From assembly GCF_018882185.1 (NCBI RefSeq), contig NZ_JACVOY010000001.1, positions 310,001 to 374,000 of the forward strand: 64,000 bases of DNA, written 5' to 3'. The position numbers were made by a program, and so were the translations under genes. The stretch is from Polynucleobacter sp. AP-Latsch-80-C2. Its GTDB lineage: Bacteria; Pseudomonadota; Gammaproteobacteria; Burkholderiales; Burkholderiaceae. The notes below the pieces were generated by a model that ran no database searches, was not told the origin of the DNA, and worked only from the letters and a program-made list of their open reading frames with translations. Position 1 is the stretch's first letter; each line of letters opens with the position of its first letter. Of the stretch, positions 55,319 through 64,000 are shown piece after piece.

Positions 55319-56422
55319 TTGAAAACCATTGAGTATTACCAACAAGAGTTAAAGACGCGCGGGTATCAAAGTGATCCCGCGCAGCTTCGTGCTGTAGAGC
55401 GTTTGCAGCAGTGCGAAGATAAGTGGATTGCTTACAAAGATATTCGTAGCAACGGACTCAAGAAAAAACTATTTAAACCAGCGCTACCCCGCGGCTTGTA
55501 TTTATGGGGCGGGGTGGGTCGCGGCAAATCTTTTTTGATGGACTGCTTTTATGCAGCTTCACCATTGGAAAAAAAAGTACGTATTCATTTTCATGAGTTC
55601 ATGCGAGAAGTCCACCGCGAACTTCATGAGCTTTCTGGCTTATCAGATCCATTAGATGAATTATCAAAACGGATCGCCAAGCGTTATCGCTTAATCTGTT
55701 TTGATGAATTTCACATCAATGACATCGCTGATGCCATGATTTTGTATCGCTTACTCAGCGCACTCTTCGCTGACCGCGTGCAGTTTGTCATGACATCCAA
55801 TTACCGCCCTGATCAGCTTTATCCAAACGGCCTACATCGTGATCGTTTACTGCCTGCGATTAAGCTGTTGGAGGAAAAATTAGACGTATTGAATGTGGAC
55901 GCTGGCAATGACTATCGTCGCGTGCAAATGGCACAGGTAGAGGCTTATTTAACTCCGGTGAATGAGCAAACGGATCAGCGTTTATTGGAGATGTTTAATG
56001 AGTTGATTGGTCATCAGCAGGAAGAGCTCCACCCAGTCCTGCATATTGAATCCCGAGAATTGCGCCCTTTGCATATGGGTGATGGTGTGGTGTGGTTTGA
56101 TTTCAAAACCCTATGTTGTGGCCCCCGATCGCAAAATGACTATTTAGAAATTTCCAATCAGTTTCATACTGTCATTCTGTCTGGGGTGCCTTATATGCCA
56201 CCCAGAATGACCAATGAAGCCCGTCGTTTTATTTGGTTAATTGATGTCTTATACGACCATAAGATCAAATTAATCATCTCAGCCGAGGTACCAGCCCCAG
56301 ATTTGTACACCGAGGGACAGATTACCAGTGAGTTTTCCCGGACGGTGTCGCGCTTAATTGAGATGCAGTCCCGTGACTACCTAGATGCGCCTCGCCGGGT
56401 AATTGATACCAGCTTGACCTAA
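55319..56422 (+). CDS. zapE: Cell division protein ZapE (AFG1-like ATPase)
   Basis: P-loop ATPase that associates with the Z ring in E. coli. Walker A GGVGRGKS (64-71), Walker B LICFDEFHINDIADAMIL, sensor region QFVMTSNYRPDQLYPNGLHRDR. 367 residues. The frame begins with TTG 55319 immediately after the lpdA stop codon, with no separate ribosome site, so translation probably depends on ribosomes finishing lpdA. Confidence 0.92.
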   Translation: MKTIEYYQQELKTRGYQSDPAQLRAVERLQQCEDKWIAYKDIRSNGLKKKLFKPALPRGLYLWGGVGRGKSFLMDCFYAASPLEKKVRIHFHEFMREVHRELHELSGLSDPLDELSKRIAKRYRLICFDEFHINDIADAMILYRLLSALFADRVQFVMTSNYRPDQLYPNGLHRDRLLPAIKLLEEKLDVLNVDAGNDYRRVQMAQVEAYLTPVNEQTDQRLLEMFNELIGHQQEELHPVLHIESRELRPLHMGDGVVWFDFKTLCCGPRSQNDYLEISNQFHTVILSGVPYMPPRMTNEARRFIWLIDVLYDHKIKLIISAEVPAPDLYTEGQITSEFSRTVSRLIEMQSRDYLDAPRRVIDTSLT

Positions 56423-56431
56423 AATAGGGTC

Positions 56432-57280
56432 ATGAGCACTTTTTCCACCATAAATGCCGATTTGCATTGCCACTCAGTGGTATCAGATGGCACTTTGACG
56501 CCAGAAGAATTGGCGGAACGCGCACACGCAAACGGCGTTCGTCTTTGGGCGCTCACAGATCACGATGAATTAGGTGGACAGCAGCGCGCTAGAGCTGCAG
56601 CAGCAGATTTGAAAATGGAATACTTAGCTGGTGTAGAAATTTCAGTAACGTGGATGGGGCAAACCATTCATATTGTTGGTTTGGGAATTAACGAACAACA
56701 TGCAGGAATTTTAGAAGGCCTAAAGCAGACCCGAGAAGGTCGTGGCGATCGCGCCAAACTCATGGCAGAGCAATTACTCAAGGCTGGGATTCCTGGGGCC
56801 TATGAAGGTGCATTGCACTATGCAGGTAATCATGACTTAATTTCTAGAACACACTTTGCTCGTTTCTTAGTTGAGCAAGGGGTCTGTCGTGATACTGAGC
56901 AAGTGTTTAAGAATTACTTAGTTGAAAACAAGCCTGGCTATGTGCCGCACCGTTGGGCAAGCTTGGCAGATGCGATTGCTTGGATTAAAGCTGCAGGAGG
57001 CGTCGCTGTCATTGCCCATCCTGGACGTTATAAGCTCAATGCCATGCAGAGGGACGAACTCTTCAAATTTTTTAAAGAGCATGGCGGTCTTGGTATTGAA
57101 GTCATTACTGGGAGCCATACTCCAGATCAGTATCAGGAGTATGGAAAAATTGCGCAGCAGTATGGTTTCTTAGCATCGCGAGGTTCGGATTTTCATGATC
57201 CTTCCGAAAGTCATACTGATTTGGGTGCTCTACCACTTTTACCCCATCACCTCACGCCTGTTTGGTCGGTGTTTCATTAA
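56432..57280 (+). CDS. rnm: PHP-domain phosphoesterase (RNase AM / 3',5'-nucleoside bisphosphatase type)
   Basis: 282 residues. Metal-binding PHP motifs: ADLHCHSVVSDGTLTPEELAERA, ALTDHDELGG, EYLAGVEISVTW, VIAHPGRYKLN and ASRGSDFHDP. Related YciV/Rnm and Cv1693 proteins remove the 5' nucleotide from RNA or hydrolyse pAp-type 3',5'-bisphosphates. Substrate is by family. Followed by trpS as in other bacteria. Confidence 0.88.
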   Translation: MSTFSTINADLHCHSVVSDGTLTPEELAERAHANGVRLWALTDHDELGGQQRARAAAADLKMEYLAGVEISVTWMGQTIHIVGLGINEQHAGILEGLKQTREGRGDRAKLMAEQLLKAGIPGAYEGALHYAGNHDLISRTHFARFLVEQGVCRDTEQVFKNYLVENKPGYVPHRWASLADAIAWIKAAGGVAVIAHPGRYKLNAMQRDELFKFFKEHGGLGIEVITGSHTPDQYQEYGKIAQQYGFLASRGSDFHDPSESHTDLGALPLLPHHLTPVWSVFH

Positions 57281-57302
57281 TTCCTATAGATAAAGAAAAA
57301 AG

Positions 57303-58505
57303 ATGTTTGCTGAACGTGTTCTCTCCGGTATGCGCCCCACAGGTAATTTGCACTTGGGCCACTATCATGGCGTTTTAAAAAATTGGGTTCGCCTCCAATC
57401 AGAATATCCATGCTTCTTTTTTGTGGCAGATTGGCATGCCTTAACTACTCACTATGAAACACCGGATGTCATTGAGCAGTCAGTGTGGGATATGGTGATT
57501 GATTGGTTGGCAACAGGCGTTGATCCAAACCAGGCAACCCTTTTTATTCAAAGTAAAGTACCAGAGCATGCAGAGCTGTTCTTGCTGCTCTCCATGGGAA
57601 CCCCATTGGGCTGGCTTGAGCGAGTACCTACCTATAAAGATCAGATTGAAAAATTAAAAGAAAAAGATTTGCAAACTTATGGATTTTTAGGTTATCCATT
57701 GCTTCAAGCGGCTGACATTTTGATTTATCGGGCGCAGTTCGTTCCTGTAGGTGAGGATCAAGTTCCTCATGTGGAAATGACGCGCGAAGTAGCTCGTCGT
57801 TTTAATTATTTATACGGACGTGAGCCAGGTTTTGAAGAAAAAGCTTTAGAAGCAGTGAAGAAGTTGGGTAGTAAGCGCGCCAAAATGTATGCTGAATTGC
57901 GAGTCGCTTTTCAGGAGCGCGGTGATGACGAGGCCTTAGAGCAGGCTAAAGCACTGCTGCAAGAAGCACAAAGTCTTTCTATGGCGGATCGTGAAAGACT
58001 ATTCGGATTCTTGGAGGGTGCACGAAAGATCATTCTTCCTGAACCACAAGCTTTACTAACGTCAGCCTCACGTATGCCCGGAATTGACGGCCAGAAAATG
58101 TCTAAGTCCTATGGCAATACGATTGGCATTCGCGAGCAACCTGAAGATGTCATCAAAAAGATCAGAACGATGCCAACGGATCCTGCGCGCGTTCGTAGAA
58201 CCGATGCTGGAGATCCGGCACGCTGTCCTGTCTGGCAGCTCCATACGGTTTACTCCAATGAAGAAACAAAGCAATGGGTGGATAAAGGCTGTAAGTCTGC
58301 TGGGATTGGTTGTTTGGAATGTAAGCAACCAGTTATAGATGCCATTTTGGCTGAGCAGCAACCCATGTTTGAGCGTGCCCAGAAGTATTTAGATGATCCG
58401 AGTTTGTTACGTTCCATCATTGCCGATGGTTGCGATAAGGCGCGTAAGGTTGCCCAAGAAACCATGCGTGAGGTCCGTGAAGCTATGGGCCTTGCTTACG
58501 ATTAA
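57303..58505 (+). CDS. trpS: Tryptophan-tRNA ligase TrpS, long form with possible Fe-S motif
   Basis: Class I synthetase. The HIGH-type motif is HLGH (17-20, within GMRPTGNLHLGHYHG) and KMSKS is at 265-269. At 400 residues it exceeds the roughly 330 of E. coli TrpS because of a helical insert (about residues 170-245) and a cysteine region: C308, C330, C337, C340 (C-x21-C-x6-C-x2-C). This closely resembles the [4Fe-4S] anticodon-binding motif described for Thermotoga TrpRS. Cluster binding is inferred. Confidence 0.96.
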   Translation: MFAERVLSGMRPTGNLHLGHYHGVLKNWVRLQSEYPCFFFVADWHALTTHYETPDVIEQSVWDMVIDWLATGVDPNQATLFIQSKVPEHAELFLLLSMGTPLGWLERVPTYKDQIEKLKEKDLQTYGFLGYPLLQAADILIYRAQFVPVGEDQVPHVEMTREVARRFNYLYGREPGFEEKALEAVKKLGSKRAKMYAELRVAFQERGDDEALEQAKALLQEAQSLSMADRERLFGFLEGARKIILPEPQALLTSASRMPGIDGQKMSKSYGNTIGIREQPEDVIKKIRTMPTDPARVRRTDAGDPARCPVWQLHTVYSNEETKQWVDKGCKSAGIGCLECKQPVIDAILAEQQPMFERAQKYLDDPSLLRSIIADGCDKARKVAQETMREVREAMGLAYD

Positions 58506-58514
58506 GGCCGTGAT

Positions 58515-59078
58515 TTGTCAGTAAGTCATGATGCAATAGTAGAGTGTTCGCCGTGGGTGCGGCGCTTTGCCCGTTTTATCCCAAAGCCGGGGGTAGTCTT
58601 AGATCTAGCTTGTGGGTCGGGCCGTCATTCCCGCTATTTAGCGAGCTTGGATTATTCAATCTTAGCGGTAGATCAGGACCTTAGCCTCCTTGGCGCCTGC
58701 ACAGATGGGCAAATAACACCTCAACAGTTTGATCTTGAGTTGGATAGTTGGCCCTTGGCTGGAGGCCTTTTTGATGGGATTGTGGTGACCAACTACCTAT
58801 ACCGCCCCCATTTAGACCAATTACCCATGATGCTTAATGAGGGTGGGGTGCTGATTTATGAAACTTTTGCCCAAGGAAATGAAAAGTTCGGCAAACCCTC
58901 CAACCCCAATTTCCTCTTAAAAACAGGGGAATTGCTCGCTTTAGCCTCTAGGCATGAGCTTAAAGTGCTGGCTTATGAGGATATTTATCTTGATCACCCC
59001 AAGCCAGCCATGATGCAGCGGATCTGTGCCGTAAAAGGTAATCTAAAAGGGCGCATTCCGTTACAATTTCAGGGTTAA
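58515..59078 (+). CDS. Class I SAM-dependent methyltransferase
   Basis: 187 residues. SAM motif [20 protein letters not shown] and the acidic residue in [11 protein letters not shown]; motif [44 protein letters not shown] 58515 is preceded by AAGG seven bases upstream and there is no closer ATG, so a TTG start is likely. Related to small methyltransferases of unknown substrate near dapA/trpS in Burkholderiales. Confidence 0.82.
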   Translation: MSVSHDAIVECSPWVRRFARFIPKPGVVLDLACGSGRHSRYLASLDYSILAVDQDLSLLGACTDGQITPQQFDLELDSWPLAGGLFDGIVVTNYLYRPHLDQLPMMLNEGGVLIYETFAQGNEKFGKPSNPNFLLKTGELLALASRHELKVLAYEDIYLDHPKPAMMQRICAVKGNLKGRIPLQFQG

Positions 59079-59104
59079 GACAGTTAAAAATCGGTATACA
59101 TTCG

Positions 59105-60028
59105 GTGACAAATACAGCCCATTCCACAGGTAGCAAAAAGCCCATTTCTGGCAGCATGCCAGCTATTGTTACGCCGATGCTTGAGGATGGCACCCTAGAT
59201 TACCCTGGTTTACGTGCATTACTCGATTGGCATGTTGCTGAGGGTAGTGATGGCATTGTGATTGTTGGCACGAGCGGTGAGTCACCAACAGTTTCTGTAG
59301 AAGAGCATTGCGAGTTAATTCGCGCCACTGTTGAGCATATTGCCGGCAGAATTCCAGTGATTGCTGGGACTGGCGGAAATTCCACTTTAGAGGCGATTGA
59401 ATTAACGCAGTTTGCTAAAAAAGTAGGAGCAGATGCGAGTTTGCAAGTTGTTCCTTATTACAACAAGCCGACTCAAGAGGGTATGTATGCCCATTTTAAA
59501 AAGATCGCTGAGTCAGTGGATCTCCCGTCGATTTTGTATAACGTACCAGGTCGCACTGTAGCTGATTTAGCTGGCGATACTGCGGTACGTCTTGCAGGTG
59601 TTCCAGGCATTATTGGAATTAAAGATGCTACTGGCAGTCTGGAGCGCGGCACGATCCTGATGGCAGACCTCAAGCGTGCAGGCCACCATGACTTTGCCGT
59701 TTTCTCCGGTGATGATTTAACAGCTGCCATGTTGATGTTGATGGGTGGCAAAGGGAATATTTCAGTCACTGCCAATGTGGCGCCACGTCTCATGCATGAG
59801 TTGTGTGTAGCCGCTATGTCAGATGATGTGCAAAAGACCCGCGAAATTCAGTACAAATTAATTGCAGTACACAAAGCAATGTTCATTGAAGCAAATCCGA
59901 TCCCGGTGAAATGGGCATTGCATCAGATGGGCAAAATTACAGCTGGCATTCGCCTGCCATTAACTCCTCTAAGTGAGTCTTTGCGCGAACCCTTAAAGAC
60001 AGCACTAAAACAGGCGGGTTTACTATGA
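59105..60028 (+). CDS. dapA: 4-hydroxy-tetrahydrodipicolinate synthase DapA
   Basis: Condenses pyruvate with aspartate semialdehyde in lysine/diaminopimelate synthesis. Schiff-base lysine in [11 protein letters not shown]; tyrosine in [24 protein letters not shown] at the pyruvate end. The GTG 59105 start gives a 17-residue extension ([17 protein letters not shown]) before [11 protein letters not shown] 59156 is an alternative that matches the usual N-terminus. 307 residues from the GTG. Confidence 0.95.
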   Translation: MTNTAHSTGSKKPISGSMPAIVTPMLEDGTLDYPGLRALLDWHVAEGSDGIVIVGTSGESPTVSVEEHCELIRATVEHIAGRIPVIAGTGGNSTLEAIELTQFAKKVGADASLQVVPYYNKPTQEGMYAHFKKIAESVDLPSILYNVPGRTVADLAGDTAVRLAGVPGIIGIKDATGSLERGTILMADLKRAGHHDFAVFSGDDLTAAMLMLMGGKGNISVTANVAPRLMHELCVAAMSDDVQKTREIQYKLIAVHKAMFIEANPIPVKWALHQMGKITAGIRLPLTPLSESLREPLKTALKQAGLL

Positions 60029-61173
60029 TTCACTTCATGCAATTTATGCGTCGATATTTATCGATCTTGGTGGTTTTTTTTATAGCCCTTGGATCATTAA
60101 CTGCATGCAAGTCTATTTCTAGTAATGATACTGTTGACTACAAAGGCAGTGGCGCGATTCGTGGCCCCAACCTGGCTTATCCCCCAGATTTAATTACCTC
60201 GCAAGCAGATCGTCGCTATATCGTGCAAGATGGAACTGCAACGATGTCGGACTATAACTCTGCGATGAAAAAGTCTTCACAGCTCCGTACTAATGTGATG
60301 ACCGGTATTCCGGGTATGCGAATTGCCCGTGACGGAGATCGCCGTTGGTTGGTTGTTGAAAAGCCAGCTGTAGAGCTTTATCCGCAAGTCAAAGATTTTT
60401 GGCAAGAGAATGGTTTCTTATTGACTATTGATTCGCCATCCACAGGAATTATGGAGACGGATTGGGCGGAGAATCGTGCCAAGATTGCTCAAGACTTTAT
60501 TCGCTCTGCAGTGGGTGGAATGTTAGACAGTATTTATGATACTGGCGAGCGAGATAAATATAAAACTCGTCTCGAAGTCAGCAAGCCTGGCGAAACAGAG
60601 ATTTACATTACCCAACGAGGCGCTGTTGAGCAGTGTGTTCGTGACGTAACTCAAGCTTGTATTAGCACTATCTGGACACCACGCCCTAGCGACCCTGAAC
60701 TAGAGGCTGCATTTTTAGCGCGTCTAATGGAGCGCTTAGGAATGTCACAAGAGCAGGCTAAAGCGCTTGTGGCAGCACCATTGGGTCCCAAAACCCCTAA
60801 GGCGAAGTTTGTGCAAGATGGCGTAAATCAAGCGCACATTGATTTAACCTCTGGCTTTGATCGTTCATGGCGTGATGTCGGCTTGGCGCTGGATCGTTCA
60901 AACTTCTCAGTAGAGGATCGCAATCGTTCAAGTGGCGTTTACTATGTTCGTTATGTAAATCCTAAGGACCTGGGAGATACCAAAGGTTTCTTCTCAAATC
61001 TATTTAGCAGCAAGGATGATTCAAGTCTAAAAGCGAAAAAATATCAGGTGGTCATTAAGAGCACTGGTGAGAACTCTGCAAGTGTTTATGTGCAGGATGC
61101 TGATGGCAAGCCAGAAAATACGCCGGCTGGATTCCAATTGCTAACCTTGCTTGCCGAACAATTAGTGAGATAG
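60025..61173 (+). CDS. bamC: Outer membrane assembly lipoprotein BamC
   Basis: Accessory lipoprotein of the BAM complex. The signal peptide ends in a lipobox LTAC (C28 from the first ATG); two helix-grip domains follow ([50 protein letters not shown] in pieces). Its ATG overlaps the dapA stop (ATGA), the conserved dapA-bamC arrangement. 382 residues, with internal ATG starts at 60037 and 60046 that would give tidier signal peptides. Confidence 0.93.
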   Translation: MIHFMQFMRRYLSILVVFFIALGSLTACKSISSNDTVDYKGSGAIRGPNLAYPPDLITSQADRRYIVQDGTATMSDYNSAMKKSSQLRTNVMTGIPGMRIARDGDRRWLVVEKPAVELYPQVKDFWQENGFLLTIDSPSTGIMETDWAENRAKIAQDFIRSAVGGMLDSIYDTGERDKYKTRLEVSKPGETEIYITQRGAVEQCVRDVTQACISTIWTPRPSDPELEAAFLARLMERLGMSQEQAKALVAAPLGPKTPKAKFVQDGVNQAHIDLTSGFDRSWRDVGLALDRSNFSVEDRNRSSGVYYVRYVNPKDLGDTKGFFSNLFSSKDDSSLKAKKYQVVIKSTGENSASVYVQDADGKPENTPAGFQLLTLLAEQLVR

Positions 61174-61195
61174 TTAGCAGTAAGTCTAAGCAAAT

Positions 61196-61224
61196 AAAAA
61201 AGCCGCTTTTCAGCGGCTTTTTTT
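61196..61224. terminator. Bidirectional intrinsic terminator between bamC and the small lipoprotein gene
   Basis: AAAAA-AGCCGCT-TTTC-AGCGGCT-TTTTTT: perfect 7-bp stem extended by A:T pairs. It ends bamC on the plus strand and the small lipoprotein gene (stop at 61239) on the minus strand. Confidence 0.9.
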
Positions 61225-61238
61225 CTTCATAAAGAAGA

Positions 61239-61406
61239 TTACTTCTTAGCGTCAGCAGCAGGAGCGGCTGGTGCAGCAGCAGGAGCTTCAGCAGCAGGTG
61301 CAGCTGGAGCAGCAGCAGGAGCTTCAGCAGGTTTTGCTTCTTCTTTTTTACCGCAAGCGGCCAAAGCGATTGCTAACATTGCAACGAGTACGAGTGACTT
61401 CTTCAT
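61239..61406 (-). CDS. Small Ala/Pro-rich lipoprotein (55 residues)
   Basis: A short gene with ATG at 61406, preceded on the minus strand by AGAGGAAAC (good ribosome site), and TAA at 61239. The protein starts MKKSLVLVAMLAIALAAC, a signal peptide with lipobox LAAC (C18), then GKKEEAKP and a low-complexity tail containing a nearly exact duplication of the 12-residue unit EAPAAAPAAPAA. Likely an outer- or inner-membrane lipoprotein of unknown function; residues after the cysteine (Gly, Lys) do not signal inner-membrane retention. Flanked by a terminator and palindromes. Confidence 0.85.
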   Translation of the reverse strand: MKKSLVLVAMLAIALAACGKKEEAKPAEAPAAAPAAPAAEAPAAAPAAPAADAKK

Positions 61407-61420
61407 TTGTAGTTTCCTCT

Positions 61421-61478
61421 AAAAAAAATTACAGCAATTACCGGTAATTGTTGTTGGATCAATCAAGGGATTATCCCT
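61421..61478 (-). promoter_or_regulatory. Palindromes and T-run upstream of the small lipoprotein gene
   Basis: Reading the minus strand, a perfect 16-bp palindrome CAATTACCGGTAATTG (61435-61450; 24 bp with one mismatch) is followed by AATTTTTTTT, so it can act as an intrinsic terminator of roxA transcripts 15 bases before the lipoprotein start. A second palindrome, AGGGAT-T-ATCCCT, lies at 61466-61478. Either may instead be an operator for the lipoprotein gene. Confidence 0.6.
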
Positions 61479-61514
61479 AGGTATATTCCAGCATTTATTA
61501 TATCCATCTCTGGG

Positions 61515-62747
61515 TTAGTTGTTAAAAACTAGCCATCCGGATAAGTAGGCCTCATACAGGCTTGAGTTACTAGCCCCTTTGAGACCCCTGCAAATCAAAG
61601 TCTTTTGGGAAGCCAGCAAATACCAAGCCTTTTGGATTTCCCTAGACTGCCCCTTAGTTACCATCTCTCCATTACAGAAAACCACTTGATTTTGGGCAAG
61701 AATACGGGTTTGGGGGTGGGGAAGTAAGGCCTGAATACTCAATTTTTGAGTAAATTGCTTGGGTGAGAGTGGCTTATCTGGCCCATTGAAAAAGGCCTGC
61801 TGTTTAGGTTCACTTAAATAAGCGGTAATGCCAGGTAAAAATTGGCTTAATTTATCCAGTTTTAAACCCTTTAACCTCTGCTCAAGTTGCTTGATCAATT
61901 CATGGGGGAGTTGTTCTGGCTGGTTGCTGGCTCTTTGCCCTGGGTCCGAAAATTTCTCATCAAGGCCGGGAATATCTTCTAAGGATTCGGCAAGTCTCCA
62001 CAATCCTTCTTGTAGTAACTCTTTAAAACTGGGGGAGCGAAAACCTACTGACCAAGTTTGACATCCTGGATCCAATGCAATTCCGTGATGGGCAATGTGT
62101 GGGGGCAAGTACAGCATATCGCCTGGCTCTAATATCCACTCGTGCTCTACGGAAAAATTTTGCAAAATCTTCAGGGGAAGTTCGGGGTTAAGGCTTAAAT
62201 CTTTTTGCCCTGAGATACGCCACTGTCTTCTGCCGGACATCTGGATTAAGAACACATCATAGGAATCAAAATGTGGGCCAACTCCACCGCCGATGCCAGC
62301 AATACTAATCATTAAATCATCGAGGCGTGCATCAGGAATAAAGCGAAACCAAGATAAGACGGTTGCTGCTGCAGGAAGATGCGCTTCCATGCCTTGAAGC
62401 AGTAAAGTCCAGTCACGCTGTTCTAACTTTGGAATGGATTTTTGCTTAAAGGGGCCCGTCTCAAAACGCCATGGATTTGCCTGAATTAAACGTGACTCCA
62501 CTAACTCATCACTGGCAAGATTAAATAGTGCTTGCGCTGCAATCGGACTGCTTAATTCATCATGGTAACTTTTAGCCAAGGCAAACGCAGGAATAGCGCC
62601 CCTTACCAGCAGTGGCTTTTTATGCCAATGCTGTTTCATAAACTGATCGGGGCTTATTCCCCCAAATAAGGCCCATGGCTGGTTCAAAGGCAGGTTTTTG
62701 GGGGCTTGGGGTGGTTGATACGGATTGCTCAAGTAAAATGAGGTCAT
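61515..62747 (-). CDS. roxA: Ribosomal protein uL16 3-hydroxylase, JmjC/cupin oxygenase (RoxA/YcfD)
   Basis: Fe(II)/2-oxoglutarate oxygenase that hydroxylates an arginine of ribosomal protein L16. The facial triad is H159 and D161 (GVGPHFDSYDVFLIQ) with a later His in YLPPHIAHHGIAL. N-terminal FGGISPDQFMKQHWHKKPLLVRGA is a family hallmark. The C-terminal half forms the dimerisation and winged-helix parts. The frame is open far upstream to 62972, but ATG 62747 is the sensible start. 410 residues. Divergent from slyD. Confidence 0.9.
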   Translation of the reverse strand: MTSFYLSNPYQPPQAPKNLPLNQPWALFGGISPDQFMKQHWHKKPLLVRGAIPAFALAKSYHDELSSPIAAQALFNLASDELVESRLIQANPWRFETGPFKQKSIPKLEQRDWTLLLQGMEAHLPAAATVLSWFRFIPDARLDDLMISIAGIGGGVGPHFDSYDVFLIQMSGRRQWRISGQKDLSLNPELPLKILQNFSVEHEWILEPGDMLYLPPHIAHHGIALDPGCQTWSVGFRSPSFKELLQEGLWRLAESLEDIPGLDEKFSDPGQRASNQPEQLPHELIKQLEQRLKGLKLDKLSQFLPGITAYLSEPKQQAFFNGPDKPLSPKQFTQKLSIQALLPHPQTRILAQNQVVFCNGEMVTKGQSREIQKAWYLLASQKTLICRGLKGASNSSLYEAYLSGWLVFNN

Positions 62748-62800
62748 AAAGTAAAAGCTTGATAGAAATTGATTAAAAACGAATGTTTGACAGATTCCGC

Positions 62801-63403
62801 ATGAAGATTGAAAAAAATACCGTCGTATCCCTTCGTTATAAGTTAACCGATGCCCAAAACAATACCATCGAGGAACCAGATTCTCCGATGGTATACCTGC
62901 ACGGTGGCTATGAGGGCACTTTTCCGAAAATTGAGACTCTCCTGGATGGCCAAGATATTGGTTACGAGGCAAGCGTGCAATTGGAGCCCAGTGAAGCGTT
63001 TGGTGAGTATGACCCAGAGTTACTCAAGATAGAGCCTCGTACTCGTTTTCCGGAGCCGCTAGAGGTTGGCATGCAGTTTGAAGGTGTGCCTGATGCCGAT
63101 GAAGAAGCTGCTGAAGCTGATGATCTGGATGAAGAGCCCTTGATCTACACCGTCACTGATGTTGCTGATAATCAAGTGGTATTAGATGGTAATCATCCAT
63201 TGGCAGGCATGGCCTTGCGCTTTTGGGTTCAGGTTGAAGATGTTCGCGCTGCAACAGATGAAGAAATTGAAAATCGCCACCCAGAGGGCGGCGAAAGCTT
63301 TACCTTTGGCATGCCTAATGATGATGGTAATGCAGAGGACGATGATGAATATCCTGGTAACGCATTAGATTCTGGAAATACTAACCCGCGTACTTTGCAT
63401 TAA
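62801..63403 (+). CDS. slyD: FKBP-type peptidyl-prolyl isomerase SlyD-like
   Basis: MKIEKNTVVSLRYKLTDAQNN, then YLHGGYEGTFPKIETLLDGQDIG and EPSEAFGEYDPELL are typical SlyD FKBP-domain segments; the IF (chaperone) insert follows (ADNQVVLDGNHPLAGMALRFWVQV). An acidic patch (DADEEAAEADDLDEEP) interrupts the FKBP domain and the tail is acidic rather than His-rich as in E. coli. ATG 62801 is favoured; ATG 62783 adds six residues. 200 residues. Confidence 0.9.
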   Translation: MKIEKNTVVSLRYKLTDAQNNTIEEPDSPMVYLHGGYEGTFPKIETLLDGQDIGYEASVQLEPSEAFGEYDPELLKIEPRTRFPEPLEVGMQFEGVPDADEEAAEADDLDEEPLIYTVTDVADNQVVLDGNHPLAGMALRFWVQVEDVRAATDEEIENRHPEGGESFTFGMPNDDGNAEDDDEYPGNALDSGNTNPRTLH

Positions 63404-63421
63404 AAAAGTATTCTAAACAGA

Positions 63422-64000
63422 CTACTCTTTAAGCCATTCTTTAATGGCGTCTAGGCCACGCTTCGTATCGCTTGATCCGGCATTATCGGTCGGCGTATTG
63501 TTCAGCTTCGAAATGATTTTCTCGAGAGCGGCAATTTTCGCTTCTTGCACGATCGTGGCATCGATCAATCCTTTTAAAGCCATGGATACTGGGTCATCGA
63601 CGTTCGGGGTGACACCATAAGCAGAAAAATATTCTTTAGTTTTGCTGTCTGGGCCCTGCGGAAGATCTGGGTGCAAGATGCGCGCTGGAATACCTACAGC
63701 AGTAGCGCCCGGAGGAATTTCTTTGAGCGCAACCGCATTGGAGCCGACGCGTGCACCATCCCCAACGGTAAAGCCACCCAGTACTTTTGCGCCCGCGCTA
63801 ACAACCACGCCCTTACCAAGAGTGGGGTGACGCTTAACGCCTTTGTAAAGGGATGTTCCGCCTAAGGTAACGCCTTGATAAATAGTGCAGTCATCACCAA
63901 TTTCAGTAGTTTCGCCAATCACAATCCCAAGGCCGTGATCTAAAAAAACTCTACGACCAATTTTTGCGCCTGGATGGATTTCAATGCCAGTTAGAAAACG
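63422..64000 (-). CDS. cysE: Serine O-acetyltransferase CysE, C-terminal part (gene continues past the window)
   Basis: The frame is open to the window edge on the minus strand. It reads [20 protein letters not shown], then [17 protein letters not shown] and [14 protein letters not shown], the left-handed beta-helix hexapeptide repeats of CysE with the catalytic histidine and aspartate region. A C-terminal extension (about 70 residues, [15 protein letters not shown] ... IKEWLKE) is longer than in E. coli CysE. It makes O-acetylserine for cysteine synthesis. Confidence 0.93.
   Translation of the reverse strand, partial: RFLTGIEIHPGAKIGRRVFLDHGLGIVIGETTEIGDDCTIYQGVTLGGTSLYKGVKRHPTLGKGVVVSAGAKVLGGFTVGDGARVGSNAVALKEIPPGATAVGIPARILHPDLPQGPDSKTKEYFSAYGVTPNVDDPVSMALKGLIDATIVQEAKIAALEKIISKLNNTPTDNAGSSDTKRGLDAIKEWLKE

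Noticed and set aside
61239..61406. Repetitive GCAGCAGGAGC-type sequence as a CRISPR or DNA satellite
   Set aside because: The repetition is explained by the Ala/Pro codons of a short lipoprotein gene with its own signal peptide and ribosome site.

Overview
The window looks like one contiguous stretch of a small, moderately AT-leaning betaproteobacterial chromosome (Burkholderiales, most like a freshwater Polynucleobacter). The evidence is gene order (fimV-truA-trpFBA-accD-folC-dedD-cvpA-purF-metZ; relA-tRNA-thrS-infC-rpmI-rplT-pheST-ihfA-merR; sucAB-lpd-zapE; trpS-dapA-bamC), very short intergenic gaps and the protein sequences themselves. Species-level assignment is inference. No phage, transposase, integrase, CRISPR array, rRNA or replication origin was seen.

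Layout. 1-11500: core biosynthesis on the plus strand (partial FimV, tRNA pseudouridylation, tryptophan end-pathway, malonyl-CoA and folate, a SPOR protein, CvpA, purine and methionine synthesis, a methyltransferase). 11500-27240: an accessory inorganic-sulfur region. It holds a periplasmic rhodanese gene broken by one in-frame TAG, a modBC pair without modA, and an ArsR-type regulator with a 22-bp operator-like palindrome. These are followed by a complete soxCDYZAXB set, a secreted DsrE protein, a secreted metallo-beta-lactamase-fold protein, a small cytochrome c, three YeeE/YedE membrane proteins, a DUF442 phosphatase/sulfurtransferase-like protein, a thioesterase and tRNA 2-selenouridine synthase. 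Together they suggest thiosulfate import and periplasmic oxidation to sulfate through molybdenum-dependent SoxCD, with a sulfide/persulfide-responsive regulator of BigR/SqrR type.

27240-38000: acyl-CoA and electron-transfer functions (glutaryl-CoA dehydrogenase, ETF-ubiquinone oxidoreductase, 3-oxoacid CoA-transferase), a queuosine-precursor transporter, a YbiT-type ABC-F ATPase, glyoxalase I with a GNAT/FemAB-like protein and a DUF1289 protein, and an unusual single-chain fusion of a cation diffusion facilitator with an alpha/beta hydrolase. 38000-49500: stringent response and translation (relA, tRNA-Val, thrS, infC with a probable ATC start codon, rpmI, rplT, pheS, pheT), ihfA, a MerR regulator, tRNA-Pro, a thioesterase, an H-NS gene behind a very AT-rich promoter with three stacked inverted repeats, and a helix-turn-helix regulator with a degenerate receiver domain.

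49500-64000: the 2-oxoglutarate dehydrogenase operon (sucA-sucB-lpdA) followed by zapE, an rnm-like PHP phosphoesterase, trpS with a possible [4Fe-4S] cysteine motif, a methyltransferase, dapA, bamC, a 55-residue Ala/Pro-rich lipoprotein, the ribosomal oxygenase roxA, slyD and the 3' part of cysE.

The best candidates for something undescribed are the transporter-hydrolase fusion (36124-37983) and the combined Sox/BigR-like sulfur region with orphan modBC (11534-27234). Several palindromic regulatory regions, notably the H-NS promoter, the rplT-pheS junction and the lipoprotein leader, also deserve a second look.
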